A stretch of 64,000 bases of DNA from Cytophagales bacterium (lineage in GTDB: Bacteria > Bacteroidota > Bacteroidia > Cytophagales > Cyclobacteriaceae), in contig JAKSDQ010000251.1 in assembly GCA_022360015.1 (NCBI GenBank), positions 62,001-126,000 on the forward strand, in the 5' to 3' direction. Both the position numbers and the translations under genes were made by a program. Below are positions 47,359 to 56,791 of the stretch, piece after piece. Below the pieces are notes generated by a model, which saw only the letters and a program-made list of their open reading frames with translations, searched no databases and was not told the origin of the DNA. How positions within the stretch are numbered: position 1 is the stretch's first letter; the number at the start of each line of letters is the position of its first letter.

Positions 47359-48267
47359 ATGCTTATCACACGGGAAATATCTGTAACCGGGGATCCCTCC
47401 AACAGTAGTCAAATATTTAAAAATTTGAAATTCAATATTTTATGTTGCAGATATTGGTGGTTTGAAATCTGGAAAGGCCATCGGATGTCATTCCCTTACT
47501 GGCGGTTATACTGGAACAGAAACAAAGGCGCATATGTATATTACGAAAAAAAGACAGATTTATTCCCCGATAAAATATATCTGATTCCTCCGAACACACC
47601 TTTTGCCACAGGCATCCACCACCAGCAATTGACCGGAGAATCAGCGTATTTCTTCAAATGCGGAAGGATCAAGTCGAAAACCTCGGAAGAATGGCATCTG
47701 AGTCGGGGTAATGTACTCCATTTCTTCACGCATTTCACATTGGGGTTTCCTTATGACTATGTAAAACCGGGTGTGTATGTCGTAGACCTGTCTCAAGAAA
47801 GGAAAAATGATTTGACCGGTATTTTAAATATGCTCAGGACAGGATCTTCCAATTTTTCACTAAAAGAAAGTTTAAGCATTTACAATCTGGTGCTTTCTTC
47901 TATCAGCAGTCTGCCCGGAACTGTATGGCTATCCAGGAAGGTAGACCACCGCATTACCGATGCCCTGGATTTTATGGAAAGGAATATCAAAAACAGGATG
48001 ACCAGTGAAACACTGGCCAAAAATTTGCATATCTCATCCAGCGCCTTTTCACGCTTATTTAAAAAGAATATTGGCAAAAGCCCCAGCAAATACCTGACAC
48101 AAATCCGAATTGACAAAGCCTGTAACCTGCTCCTTCATACCAATACCAGTATGGATATCATTGCTGAGCAATGTGGTTTTACTGACCGTTACCATCTTAC
48201 CAAAGTCTTTGGTAAAATCAAAAAGACATCACCGGGGCTTTTCAGGAAAAGAGGGGGATATTATTAG
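47359..48267 (+). CDS. AraC-family transcriptional regulator
   Basis: 302 residues. The N-terminal half is a cupin-like sensor (YWWFEIWKGHRMSFPYWRLY; KIYLIPPNTPFATGIHH). The C-terminal double HTH reads MTSETLAKNLHISSSAFSRL and DIIAEQCGFTDRYHLTKVFG, with the closing KKTSPGLFRKR. It is divergent from the isomerase operon (224-base gap) and is very likely its regulator, with the sugar or an intermediate as effector. Confidence 0.92.
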   Translation: MLITREISVTGDPSNSSQIFKNLKFNILCCRYWWFEIWKGHRMSFPYWRLYWNRNKGAYVYYEKKTDLFPDKIYLIPPNTPFATGIHHQQLTGESAYFFKCGRIKSKTSEEWHLSRGNVLHFFTHFTLGFPYDYVKPGVYVVDLSQERKNDLTGILNMLRTGSSNFSLKESLSIYNLVLSSISSLPGTVWLSRKVDHRITDALDFMERNIKNRMTSETLAKNLHISSSAFSRLFKKNIGKSPSKYLTQIRIDKACNLLLHTNTSMDIIAEQCGFTDRYHLTKVFGKIKKTSPGLFRKRGGYY

Positions 48268-48269
48268 GG

Positions 48270-48300
48270 AGTTGTGTGATCATATAGCTCCATCACAACT
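48270..48300 (+). terminator. Possible terminator after the AraC gene
   Basis: AGTTGTG pairs with CACAACT (with GAT/ATC nearby extending it) directly after the stop. There is only a weak T-rich stretch after the stem, so the call is tentative. Confidence 0.35.
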
Positions 48301-48470
48301 TAAAATATACGCAGTAGAATCCAAAGGTACTGAACAAATCATCCGTTATAACAGTATCTTTAATGAAGATAGCCACCCTATTCCCTAAGAATAATATGTT
48401 AGCCTGAGCAACTAATCGGGGTTACAGAATTACTTTTTTAAATCAATTGGAAGGTCTCTTTATGTAAACT

Positions 48471-49073
48471 TTATTGATGTTTATTAGGCAACTCAAAAAA
48501 TGCGATTTCTTCGTATTTGGTTCTAATGGAATGTCCGATTAGTTTTCTCCACGAAGAACTGAAATTTTTAATTACTCCATCTTCATTATTTATTTCTAAC
48601 TCAAAATGGCTGTAATTCGACCTTGTTGGCTTATGTATAGGTTTTACACTAAAACAAAACTCCGCCTGGGGAGCATTATATGGCTTTTTGTATTTATCTT
48701 GATAACTTACATCCATTACCGAAATAAAAAAATAATTTCGATTTTTATAATCATAGAAAAAATCCGATCGATTCACTTTCTGACAGTTTTCACCAATATT
48801 CCAAAGTTCTTCATATTGCTTTTTGCTTTTAAATTTGATAAAAATATCATTTACTTTTGCCGGAGGTAGTTTATTGTGAGAAAGTCCTGGAATTCTTTTA
48901 ATTTCTATTAACTTTTCAGCATTTAAAATACCGTTTATTTTGAGGGGATATTTATTGGTGACCCAATGAATAAGTACATCTTTCGGATTTGGATCTGTAA
49001 TTATTTCATCATGCGGTTTGGGCAAAAGTCGACTCGGGTAACTCAAAGGAAAATTGAAATGTATCCAATCCAT
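48471..49073 (-). CDS. Unknown protein, third gene of an AT-rich cassette
   Basis: About 200 residues from the ATG at 49073 (MDWIHFNFPLSYPSRLLPKP); the frame is open to 49130, which would overlap the previous gene by 122 bases, against 65 bases here. Predicted mixed alpha/beta, rich in Lys, Asn and Phe. Motifs such as DVLIHWVTNKYP and FISVMDVSYQDKYKKPYNAP ring no family for me. The base composition is clearly more AT-rich than the sugar-use genes on both sides, suggesting transfer. It probably works with the two genes upstream. Confidence 0.72.
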   Translation of the reverse strand: MDWIHFNFPLSYPSRLLPKPHDEIITDPNPKDVLIHWVTNKYPLKINGILNAEKLIEIKRIPGLSHNKLPPAKVNDIFIKFKSKKQYEELWNIGENCQKVNRSDFFYDYKNRNYFFISVMDVSYQDKYKKPYNAPQAEFCFSVKPIHKPTRSNYSHFELEINNEDGVIKNFSSSWRKLIGHSIRTKYEEIAFFELPNKHQ

Positions 49074-49605
49074 TGTTTTGACCAATGATCTTTTGATCCA
49101 GGCTTTCAAGTATCTCATGAAGTTTGCCATATTCCTTTACTGGTTCCTGATCCCAGGACTTAAAAAATAAAATTGCCTCTAAATCCTCGTCATCATCAAA
49201 AAAAATTTCCAAATCAAATAAGCTTTCATTTGATTTAAATCGAATAATCAAGCTTTCAGAAAGTGATAAATTTACGCTGGTATTTTTAATATTATATTTA
49301 CTAATTTGGCTTAGGACCTTAAAAAACAAAATACGTGCTTTAACTAAATCTTTAACTAACTCAGGATGCTTAGAAATTTCATGATCAAACTCTTTCAGTA
49401 ACGCATTACTTTTTAATATTCTGGTTCCCAATGCTATATTTGAAATTTTGTCCCTCCTTTCAACTGCACTGTTATTGTTTAAATAGTTTTCTAATAAATA
49501 ACAGATAAAATGCGATTGCATAGCATCATCTTTTGTACTTAACGGATAAGGTTCTGCCATATTTTTTCCAAAACCGTCATCTATAATAGTATTCAAAAAT
49601 TTCAT
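49009..49605 (-). CDS. Unknown protein, second gene of an AT-rich cassette
   Basis: 198 residues. The N-terminal two thirds are helical (AMQSHFICYLLENYLNNNSA; RRDKISNIALGTRIL), then beta-like strands and an acidic patch (IFFDDDEDLEAILFF). Its ATG overlaps the stop of the first gene in the ATGA manner, which indicates translational coupling. No signal peptide or membrane segment. I do not recognise it. Three small, coupled, AT-rich genes without metabolic features fit a toxin-antitoxin or defence cassette, but nothing in the sequence proves that. Confidence 0.75.
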   Translation of the reverse strand: MKFLNTIIDDGFGKNMAEPYPLSTKDDAMQSHFICYLLENYLNNNSAVERRDKISNIALGTRILKSNALLKEFDHEISKHPELVKDLVKARILFFKVLSQISKYNIKNTSVNLSLSESLIIRFKSNESLFDLEIFFDDDEDLEAILFFKSWDQEPVKEYGKLHEILESLDQKIIGQNNGLDTFQFSFELPESTFAQTA

Positions 49606-50207
49606 TCGTTAAAGGTTTTATTTAGAAACTCTGACGCTGTGTTTTGATTAGAATTACGTAATGACACAAAATCATTAAGATCACCTAGGACCTGCTTATT
49701 TAAATCATAATGAAAATTGAACTTTACGCTAATTGAATTTGAGTCATGATTGGCAATCGTAACATTCGCAATTCCTTTATCAATTAAAAATTGATAGATT
49801 AACTGCGTTAATCTTGAATCCTTATAATGAATATGATTCTTTGAATCAAACCATTTATTTGCGTTTAATCCTTTTACAAGAAAATCAAGATTTATACCAA
49901 ATGCTTTCCCAACAATATGCGGTAAATTTCTGCAATATAATTTACCAACCTGAAAGGGGGCAGCAGATGAGCCAGCACCTGAAATTTTTAGCATACCTGG
50001 ATCAAGAGTAATATTTACTAAATCATTATCCTTTTTGAGCACAACATTTGTAAGAGCAGGTGTCAAAACATAGGAATCCCGGTCTATCTCATCATTTTCA
50101 CCAATTATTTCAGATTTCATCAAAAATGAATCGGTTAATAATGATGGATTATGACTATCTGCAAGAATCACCAAATTGCTGGATTGTAAAGTGATTTGAA
50201 GTTCCAC
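49602..50207 (-). CDS. Unknown protein, first gene of an AT-rich cassette
   Basis: 201 residues, predicted largely beta in the first half (MELQITLQSSNLVILADSHN; NVVLKKDNDLVNITLDPGML) and mixed after that (KLYCRNLPHIVGKAFGINLD). Soluble. It resembles the general look of small proteins whose first half is a beta sheet with a ligand or partner interface, but no family can be named. It opens the three-gene cassette and stands 271 bases from the convergent-side hairpin of the susD-3 gene. Confidence 0.75.
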   Translation of the reverse strand: MELQITLQSSNLVILADSHNPSLLTDSFLMKSEIIGENDEIDRDSYVLTPALTNVVLKKDNDLVNITLDPGMLKISGAGSSAAPFQVGKLYCRNLPHIVGKAFGINLDFLVKGLNANKWFDSKNHIHYKDSRLTQLIYQFLIDKGIANVTIANHDSNSISVKFNFHYDLNKQVLGDLNDFVSLRNSNQNTASEFLNKTFNE

Positions 50208-50384
50208 AAATTAAAAATTTAGATCAAATATAATAAAAATAACATAACGACAATGTTTCAGGTATTTTATTCATCCAATGGGTTGGATGTCCTCAAGCAT
50301 ATCAATAGTAATCATGCATTTTCTAAATGGTTTACTGACACCATTTTTAAAAGCAACAGGCTGATGGATCATTTCCAAATAGAA

Positions 50385-50418
50385 AGTTAACCCTTCGGAT
50401 CGCGTTGAAGGGTTAACT
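50385..50418 (-). terminator. Hairpin past susD-3, likely terminator
   Basis: AGTTAACCCTTC pairs perfectly over 12 bases with GAAGGGTTAACT around a 10-base loop. It lies about 60 bases past the end of susD-3 on the minus strand. There is only a short T-run, but the stem is strong. Confidence 0.6.
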
Positions 50419-50478
50419 TGATTGGATGGGAATTTTGTGCTTCGCACGTTTTTCTTTGCATTACCCGTATTCAGCCAG

Positions 50479-52032
50479 TCATTGCAGACCGGCGTATCCG
50501 GGGTTTTGCGGACGGAGATTGGGATTATTAATCATCTCGGTCATAGTAAGCGGGAATAAAAGATGTTTTTCCTGCAAGGGCTGGTTGGAGCTCAGGTTAA
50601 CATGGCCCACAAAGTCGTCGAACCCGTTGGTAAGACTGTTGTAAACCTTTCTGAGCCGGACCATGTCAAACCAGGTAATCCCCTCATAACAAAGCTCATG
50701 CCACCGTTCCCGCCAGATGGCTTCCCGGAAAGTCACCTGATCATAAGTGCCGACACCAGGTGTAACCAGTTGCGCCCTGTCCCTGATTCTTTTAAAAGCC
50801 TCATAAGCCTCCTGGCCGGGGCCGTTCACTTCATTTTCGGCTTCAGCATAAATCAACAGCACCTCCGCGAAACGAATCATTGGCACGTTGAGATTATCCC
50901 TGGCAGTACCTTCTACCCCAAAGGTACCATTGGCTATTACATTAAAATGCTTAAAAATGTAAGGCGCTCCCAGATCAAAGGGCTCCCCGCTGCCATTGGT
51001 ATAATAGGTCGTATAAAAATATCCTTCCTGATCCTTCGCGCGAAGGTCACCGGGTTCATAAGAGTTATAAAACTGAATAGTCGGTATAGTACTTCCCGTG
51101 CCGGAGGGGCCACGATAGGTAACTGGCTTAAAATTGGGAAACATGTTACCCATCGGATTTTGAGCCACTTCCGCATTATATTGCAGGCTAAAAATGTGTT
51201 CTACCGTATTTTTCAAACGTTCGTCATGCACTTCACCATAGGTTTCAAACAGGTCGATCGACCCTGGGTTATCAATGATTTCTTTCGCTTTTGTGGCGGC
51301 CAGTTCGTAATATTGAGTACCCAAGCCAAGGGGAAAACCAGCCATGGTGAGATAAACCTTGGACAACAAAGCTTTCGCCGCAGCCTGTGAAACACGACCG
51401 GATTCATCCATCCGGGGCAATCCTGCCGCTTCCGCAACTTTCAGGTCTTCCACAATCCGGTTGTAGACTTCTTCCCGGGGAGTACGGCCTGGGGAAAAGT
51501 CTTCTGAGGTGAAGGATTGTGGTAACAATATGAGGGGTACATCGCCCCAAATTCTAACGGCATAAAAATAGGCCCATGCCCGTAGAAAGCGGGCTTCACC
51601 CAACACACGGCGCTTGTGACTTTCATCCATATTGATTCCCGGGACATTTTCAAGGACGAGGTTGGCATTGGAAACGACCCGGTAAATCCGGCGCCACCAA
51701 TTTTGTATATGGCCGGTGTTGGGATCGTATGTCAAGGAATAAAGATTGTTCAGATCTGAGTTTTGAGCGGTCTCTGTGGTTGAAGTTCCCGTAGGGGCCT
51801 CCAGCAACTGCCAGTTTGAGGAAAAAATACCCGCGCCAAAACCATAAAACCTTGTATCGGCATAAACCGCTGCTATCGCTGACTCGGCATGCGCGGCAGT
51901 AGTATAAAAACTTTCCGGGGTGAGGTTCGACGGATCTTCTTCATCCAGAAAATCCGAACAGCCTGCGATAACAAACAGTAAGGTTACACAGTTAAACACC
52001 TTGCCTGAAAATCTCAATATATTTTTCTTCAT
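50479..52032 (-). CDS. SusD/RagB-family lipoprotein (pair 3)
   Basis: 517 residues. Lipobox IAGC (Cys25) followed by SDFLDEEDP, a usual SusD start. Core motifs VVSNANLVLENVPGI and LGEARFLRAWAYFYAVRIWG, and the C-terminal MIRFAEVLLIYAEAENEVNG with LLFPLTMTEMINNPNLRPQNPGY. It is encoded 22 bases after the partner SusC on the minus strand, the last gene of the sigma-FecR-SusC-SusD locus. Confidence 0.95.
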   Translation of the reverse strand: MKKNILRFSGKVFNCVTLLFVIAGCSDFLDEEDPSNLTPESFYTTAAHAESAIAAVYADTRFYGFGAGIFSSNWQLLEAPTGTSTTETAQNSDLNNLYSLTYDPNTGHIQNWWRRIYRVVSNANLVLENVPGINMDESHKRRVLGEARFLRAWAYFYAVRIWGDVPLILLPQSFTSEDFSPGRTPREEVYNRIVEDLKVAEAAGLPRMDESGRVSQAAAKALLSKVYLTMAGFPLGLGTQYYELAATKAKEIIDNPGSIDLFETYGEVHDERLKNTVEHIFSLQYNAEVAQNPMGNMFPNFKPVTYRGPSGTGSTIPTIQFYNSYEPGDLRAKDQEGYFYTTYYTNGSGEPFDLGAPYIFKHFNVIANGTFGVEGTARDNLNVPMIRFAEVLLIYAEAENEVNGPGQEAYEAFKRIRDRAQLVTPGVGTYDQVTFREAIWRERWHELCYEGITWFDMVRLRKVYNSLTNGFDDFVGHVNLSSNQPLQEKHLLFPLTMTEMINNPNLRPQNPGYAGLQ

Positions 52033-52054
52033 GGTAAATGTCTTTTTAAATTAA

Positions 52055-55000
52055 TTAAAGGGCCAGTTGCAGACCTATCATGTAAGTGGTGGATTTAGGA
52101 TACTCATGCCACATCATGCCCTGAGAGAAAGCATTATTGTCATCATTTCCGCGAATGGGCGTTACCTCGGGGTCACCGATCAGTTCGTCATCGACAATTA
52201 AAAAGAAATTTTGTACAGAAGTATAAAGTCTCAACTTGCCCAGGTGAAGCCTTTCGAGAACGTCATTTGAAAAGGTGTAACCCAACAATACATTTCTACC
52301 CCGTATAAAGGACCCGTCTTTGATCCAGTGGGAGTCCACATTGGTCACATAACCTGCGCGGGTATCGCGAATTTGTGCCACCATGGTATGCTGATTTTCC
52401 GGAGTCCATGCATTTAGGACGGTTCTGTAACTATTAGCCAGCGCCTGCCGGTCTTCGCTGGGGTGGAGGTTCATATCCATGATATCATTGCCATATGAAT
52501 ACTGAAGCTCGAGGGTAAAATCCCAGTTCTTGTAGGTTAAATAGTTAGTGAAGGCTCCCCAGGCATTGGGATTGCCATTGCCGATAATCATCCTGTCGGC
52601 ATCGGTAATGGCATAATCGCCGTTCACATCAAGGTATTTTACATCACCCGGTAAAATGGTCAAGCCATTGCGATAGCTCACAAATTTTGCCGCTTCATCT
52701 GCTTCTGCGGTACCCCATACCCCTAGCCTCACCAGACCCCAGAATGAGCCCACAGGTTCACCTACCCGGATAATGTTGGTAGGATTGGTAAAATTAGGGC
52801 CGCCTACACCGAAAATGTCGGAAGGGGTGGCTAATGAAAGCACTTTGTTGCGATTCATGGAGATATTGAAAGCAGTAGTCCAGGTTAAATTATTGGTCTC
52901 AATGTTCACGGTGTTAAGGGAAAGCTCAATCCCTCTGTTTTCCAAAGAACCTACATTTTTTCTGATGACAGCATATCCACTGGTTTGGGGAACGGGGGCA
53001 TCCAGTAGCATATCTGTCGTCTTTCTATAGTAATAATCCACTTCGAGACTGATCCTGTTATTGAGTAAGCCCAATTCCAGACCTATATCGGTTTGCACCG
53101 TTTTTTCCCATTTCAGATCGGGGTTAGCCAACCGGTTAAGACCAGTACCACCTACAGGGTTATCATTCCAGACCGCACGGTAATTTGAACTCAGCAGCGA
53201 CAATGAAGAGTAAGGTGGTATTTCAGAGTTACCGGTGCGGCCATAGCTAGAACGCAATTTCAGGTTGGAAATCAAACGTTGATTGGCCATAAAATCTTCA
53301 TCTGAAATCCGCCATGCCAAAGCCGCGGAGGGGAAAAATGAATACTTGTTGTTATCACCAAACTTCGATGAACCATCCACACGTCCTGTGACTGTTAACA
53401 GATATTTACCCATTAAGCTGTAATTAATTCTGCCAAAGTAGGAGTTCAACGCGTGCCTGGAGTCATTGGAGGAAACAAACAGGTTATCACTACCTGCCCC
53501 TAAATTATTAAAAGTAAAATAATCGGTGGGAAAATTCCGCGAACCCTGGTTAATCAAAAAGGTATTGGATTCCTGCCAGGATACTCCCAAAAGCCCGGTA
53601 AAAGCGTGGATCTTGCTGAAAGTTTTGTTGTAGGTCAGGTAGTTTTCCCATGACCAGAAGGTTTGTTTCTCATTACTGGTGGAAGCAGAGGCGATACCGG
53701 CATTACTTAAGGTGCTGGCACTGAACTCGTTGTTTTCCTGTGTAATGATATTAATACCCAAAACAGTCCGTAATTCCAGTCCTTCTGCAAGTTTAACATT
53801 GGCGTAGGCACTTCCTAAAGTTGTTTGTGTATTGAGCATGTAATCCCTTCCAAACAACCGGTGCATCGAGCTTCTGGTGCCTTCTGCAAAAGGGTAGTCC
53901 CGGTTATCGGCAAAAGTACCATCTTCATATCTGACCGGCAGGAAAGGAAAATCTTCCACAATTTGCCGCGCCACGGCGTCGTTGACGTCCACAAGGTTCT
54001 CAGTTTGATAATTGTAGGAAAGGGTACCGCCGATTTTCAGCCAGTCTTTAACCTGGTCATCCAGGGTAAACCTGCCTGAATACCGTGTGAGGTAGGAAGT
54101 CTTTAAAAGACCCTGATCATCCCTGTATCCGAGGGAAAGCGAATAGGTAGTACGGTCATTTCCGCCAGTGAAACCCAGTTGATGATTTTGGGATATTTTA
54201 TGCTGAGTAGTCTCTTCAAGCCAGTCGGTATCGTATTTAGGGTTACCTTCACTGTCAAAAATTCTAGGATCGGTCCTACGCAGGGCCGGATTCAAATAAG
54301 CCCATTTACCGGCATTCCACCCTTCCGGATCAAATTTCTCCATATTAGCCCAGGCAAGGTCTTCTACCGCCAGGTATTCCTCGGCATTCAGCACTTCACG
54401 CTTGTTTGGTCCAACAGTCGGGACGCTAAAATCCACATCATAAGTTATTCTGCCCTCACCGGATTTTCCACGCCTGGTGGTAATAAGAATAACACCATTG
54501 GCACCTCTCGCACCATAAATGGCTGTGGAAGAGGCATCTTTCAACACCTCGATAGAGACAACATCATTAGGGTTTATGTAATCTATAGCCTGGCTAAACT
54601 GGTCCTGATTACCTTGGGGCAGTTGTACACCATCCACCACATACAGTGGATTGTTGGAAGAATTAATAGAACTGAATCCACGTATCCTCACGTTGGTTCT
54701 ACCCCCCGGACGGCCGGAGTTAGTGTTTACCTGTACACCCGGTATTTTACCAGACAAGCCCTGGTTAAGGGAAGTGGCAGGGCGTTCCTTCAGCTTTTCC
54801 TCACTTACAGACCCGACAGCTCCGGTGAGATCAGACCGCTTTTGATAACCATAACCGATGATCACCACCTCATTGAACATCGTCACGTCACTTTTCATGG
54901 CAACATCGATAACGGTTTTGCTTCCTACGGTAATCTCCTGGTCATCATAACCGACATAACTAAATACAAGCACCGCGTTCTCATCAGGCACCTGAATCGC

Positions 55001-55522
55001 ATAATTCCCCGATACATCGGTTACAGTACCCATCGAAGTACCTTTTAAAACAACATTTACCCCAGGCAGATTCTCTCCATTTTCATCAGTGACCTGCCCC
55101 GTCACTGTGATATTCCTGAGCAGGATATCGATTGGGTAATCCCTCGTATGGTCGTCCTGTTTGATGCTGTTGACATTAATATTATTGTTTATCTGTTTAA
55201 AATGTAGCCTGGCATGCCTGGAAATATGGAGCAAAACTTTTTCAACAGTGGAATTATGCTTTACATAGCTGATCTTCCGGGTGTTACTTTCAATGGTGTA
55301 ATTATCATAATTGAATACATAGTCAGTTCTGGACTCTATGTACGCAAAGGCTTCCTGAATTGAAATGTTATTGAAATTAACTGAGATTGGCACTTCTTTC
55401 ACACTCAGACGCTTTTGAGCATGTGTTTCACCAGCTATCAAAATAGCGAGGAAAAACGTTTGAAGGATAAATCCAACCAATAAATACTTCATCAGTACTA
55501 GCAGTAAACGTTTAAATTTCAT
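52055..55522 (-). CDS. SusC-family TonB-dependent transducer with STN domain (pair 3)
   Basis: 1155 residues. Signal peptide 1-35 (ends GETHA|Q), then an STN (secretin/TonB N-terminal) domain about 38-115 (VNFNNISIQEAFAYIESRTD), the carboxypeptidase-regulatory-like domain (TVTGQVTDENGENLPGVNVV) and the SusC hallmark FNEVVIIGYGYQKRSDLTGA. The plug has VRIRGFSSINSSNNPLYVVD and DASSTAIYGARGANGVILIT, and the barrel ends STTYMIGLQLAL. The STN domain touches the periplasmic FecR protein, so substrate binding outside switches on the ECF sigma factor encoded two genes upstream. This distinguishes it from the other two SusC proteins in the window, which lack STN. Confidence 0.96.
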   Translation of the reverse strand: MKFKRLLLVLMKYLLVGFILQTFFLAILIAGETHAQKRLSVKEVPISVNFNNISIQEAFAYIESRTDYVFNYDNYTIESNTRKISYVKHNSTVEKVLLHISRHARLHFKQINNNINVNSIKQDDHTRDYPIDILLRNITVTGQVTDENGENLPGVNVVLKGTSMGTVTDVSGNYAIQVPDENAVLVFSYVGYDDQEITVGSKTVIDVAMKSDVTMFNEVVIIGYGYQKRSDLTGAVGSVSEEKLKERPATSLNQGLSGKIPGVQVNTNSGRPGGRTNVRIRGFSSINSSNNPLYVVDGVQLPQGNQDQFSQAIDYINPNDVVSIEVLKDASSTAIYGARGANGVILITTRRGKSGEGRITYDVDFSVPTVGPNKREVLNAEEYLAVEDLAWANMEKFDPEGWNAGKWAYLNPALRRTDPRIFDSEGNPKYDTDWLEETTQHKISQNHQLGFTGGNDRTTYSLSLGYRDDQGLLKTSYLTRYSGRFTLDDQVKDWLKIGGTLSYNYQTENLVDVNDAVARQIVEDFPFLPVRYEDGTFADNRDYPFAEGTRSSMHRLFGRDYMLNTQTTLGSAYANVKLAEGLELRTVLGINIITQENNEFSASTLSNAGIASASTSNEKQTFWSWENYLTYNKTFSKIHAFTGLLGVSWQESNTFLINQGSRNFPTDYFTFNNLGAGSDNLFVSSNDSRHALNSYFGRINYSLMGKYLLTVTGRVDGSSKFGDNNKYSFFPSAALAWRISDEDFMANQRLISNLKLRSSYGRTGNSEIPPYSSLSLLSSNYRAVWNDNPVGGTGLNRLANPDLKWEKTVQTDIGLELGLLNNRISLEVDYYYRKTTDMLLDAPVPQTSGYAVIRKNVGSLENRGIELSLNTVNIETNNLTWTTAFNISMNRNKVLSLATPSDIFGVGGPNFTNPTNIIRVGEPVGSFWGLVRLGVWGTAEADEAAKFVSYRNGLTILPGDVKYLDVNGDYAITDADRMIIGNGNPNAWGAFTNYLTYKNWDFTLELQYSYGNDIMDMNLHPSEDRQALANSYRTVLNAWTPENQHTMVAQIRDTRAGYVTNVDSHWIKDGSFIRGRNVLLGYTFSNDVLERLHLGKLRLYTSVQNFFLIVDDELIGDPEVTPIRGNDDNNAFSQGMMWHEYPKSTTYMIGLQLAL

Positions 55523-55564
55523 AATTTTAAAAGGCTAAGTTTATACAATTATTTAGCAGTCGAG

Positions 55565-55604
55565 AACTCTCCTTTCCAAACGGCCAATTTGCGACAGGAG
55601 AGTT
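55565..55604. promoter_or_regulatory. Hairpin between fecR and susC-3
   Basis: AACTCTCCT pairs with AGGAGAGTT (9 bases, 22-base loop). The T-run follows on the plus strand only, which carries no gene here. On the minus strand the stem could lower readthrough from fecR into susC, or mark the susC promoter region. Confidence 0.4.
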
Positions 55605-55649
55605 TTTTAACTTGAATTTGATCGTTTAGTCTTGTTGTATCATAGGCAG

Positions 55650-56666
55650 TTATTTAAATTTTATGGTTACCAGTTTGTCTTTGATCTCAAAATCAAAAGC
55701 TTCGTTATGGGCCATGCTTTCAAGAACTAGCTCAAGGCTTTCATTTTTATGGTAGGCCTTATATACCCACTTGTTTGAAGGCTTGTTTTCTACAATGATT
55801 TTTACATCATACCATCGCTCCAACTTTTCTATCACTTCCCGCAGGGATGCCTTATCGAAATAAATCAATCCATCTTTCCATCCATAGACATAGTTCGGAT
55901 CGAAGTCAGAAATCTGCCCGAAGGCTGCCGCTGTTTTGTTGAATATCACCGCTTGCCCCGGGTTGAGCGTCACTGTTTCGGAGGCTTTTTTATTGGTTCC
56001 CGCATCTGTAATCTCTACCTTTCCGGTAGCCAGGGCAATGGTAACCTCATCAGAATCATTAAAGGTTTTTACATTAAATGATGTTCCCAAGACCCTGAGA
56101 GCCAGATAATTTGTCCTGACAATAAAAGGTTTGTTTTTGTCCGGTGCTACTTCAAAAAATGCTTCTCCTTCCAATTGAATAATACGTATGGCGTCTGAGA
56201 AACGATCCGGGTAAATAATTTTACTTTCGGAATTCAGGTATACGGTGGTTCCATCTGCTAGTGTTATGGTGGATTTACGGCCTCTGGGATTTGATTTTAT
56301 CACTTCCGTCATACCATACTGATCTTCCATCACTTTTGGTGATCGATGGCCGAAGTAATACGCCAGTAGTCCGGTTACTACAAAAAAAGCCATAACGGCT
56401 GCCGTCCTCAATGACACCCGGTAGCGGGTGTGTGAAGGTTTTTTATGGGGCTTTCCAATTGTGTGTTGTTTAAGAATTTTTTTCCGGATATGAGAAAGAT
56501 CCCGGTATTCAAATGGCACCATATCATAAGCCTCCTCCAGATCATCGGAAACCATCTTTTCCAGCGCTGCTTCATAGTTTTCTTCTCCCAGCCATTTGAT
56601 GATCTTTAATGCTTCTTCCGGACTGCACTTTCCCTGAATAAACTTTTCAATTAGCTTTCTGTCCAC
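55650..56666 (-). CDS. FecR-family anti-sigma factor
   Basis: 338 residues. The cytoplasmic N-terminal part (about 1-85) binds the sigma factor. One transmembrane helix spans about 86-107 (SLRTAAVMAFFVVTGLLAYY). The periplasmic FecR domain has SNPRGRKSTITLADGTTVYL and SEGEAFFEVAPDKNKPFIV-like text (LEGEAFFEVAPDKNKPF here). The C-terminal DUF4974 domain (GLIYFDKASLREVIEKLERW, VTIKFK) contacts the STN domain of SusC. It lies between the sigma factor and susC-3, the standard order. Confidence 0.95.
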   Translation of the reverse strand: MDRKLIEKFIQGKCSPEEALKIIKWLGEENYEAALEKMVSDDLEEAYDMVPFEYRDLSHIRKKILKQHTIGKPHKKPSHTRYRVSLRTAAVMAFFVVTGLLAYYFGHRSPKVMEDQYGMTEVIKSNPRGRKSTITLADGTTVYLNSESKIIYPDRFSDAIRIIQLEGEAFFEVAPDKNKPFIVRTNYLALRVLGTSFNVKTFNDSDEVTIALATGKVEITDAGTNKKASETVTLNPGQAVIFNKTAAAFGQISDFDPNYVYGWKDGLIYFDKASLREVIEKLERWYDVKIIVENKPSNKWVYKAYHKNESLELVLESMAHNEAFDFEIKDKLVTIKFK

Positions 56667-56791
56667 AGTATTCGTTTTGGTTTACTAAATAATAAACAAT
56701 CGACTTCCGCCTGACACCTAGTCTGTAAGGAAGAAAAATGTGATAACGGCAAAAAGTAAAACAATAGGAATTGAAGGGGATGGGTTCCGGC

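Noticed and set aside
50563-51390. Plus-strand 275-codon frame
   Set aside because: Antisense to susD-3; no domain.
54179-55048. Plus-strand 289-codon frame
   Set aside because: Lies wholly inside the well-supported susC-3 gene on the other strand.
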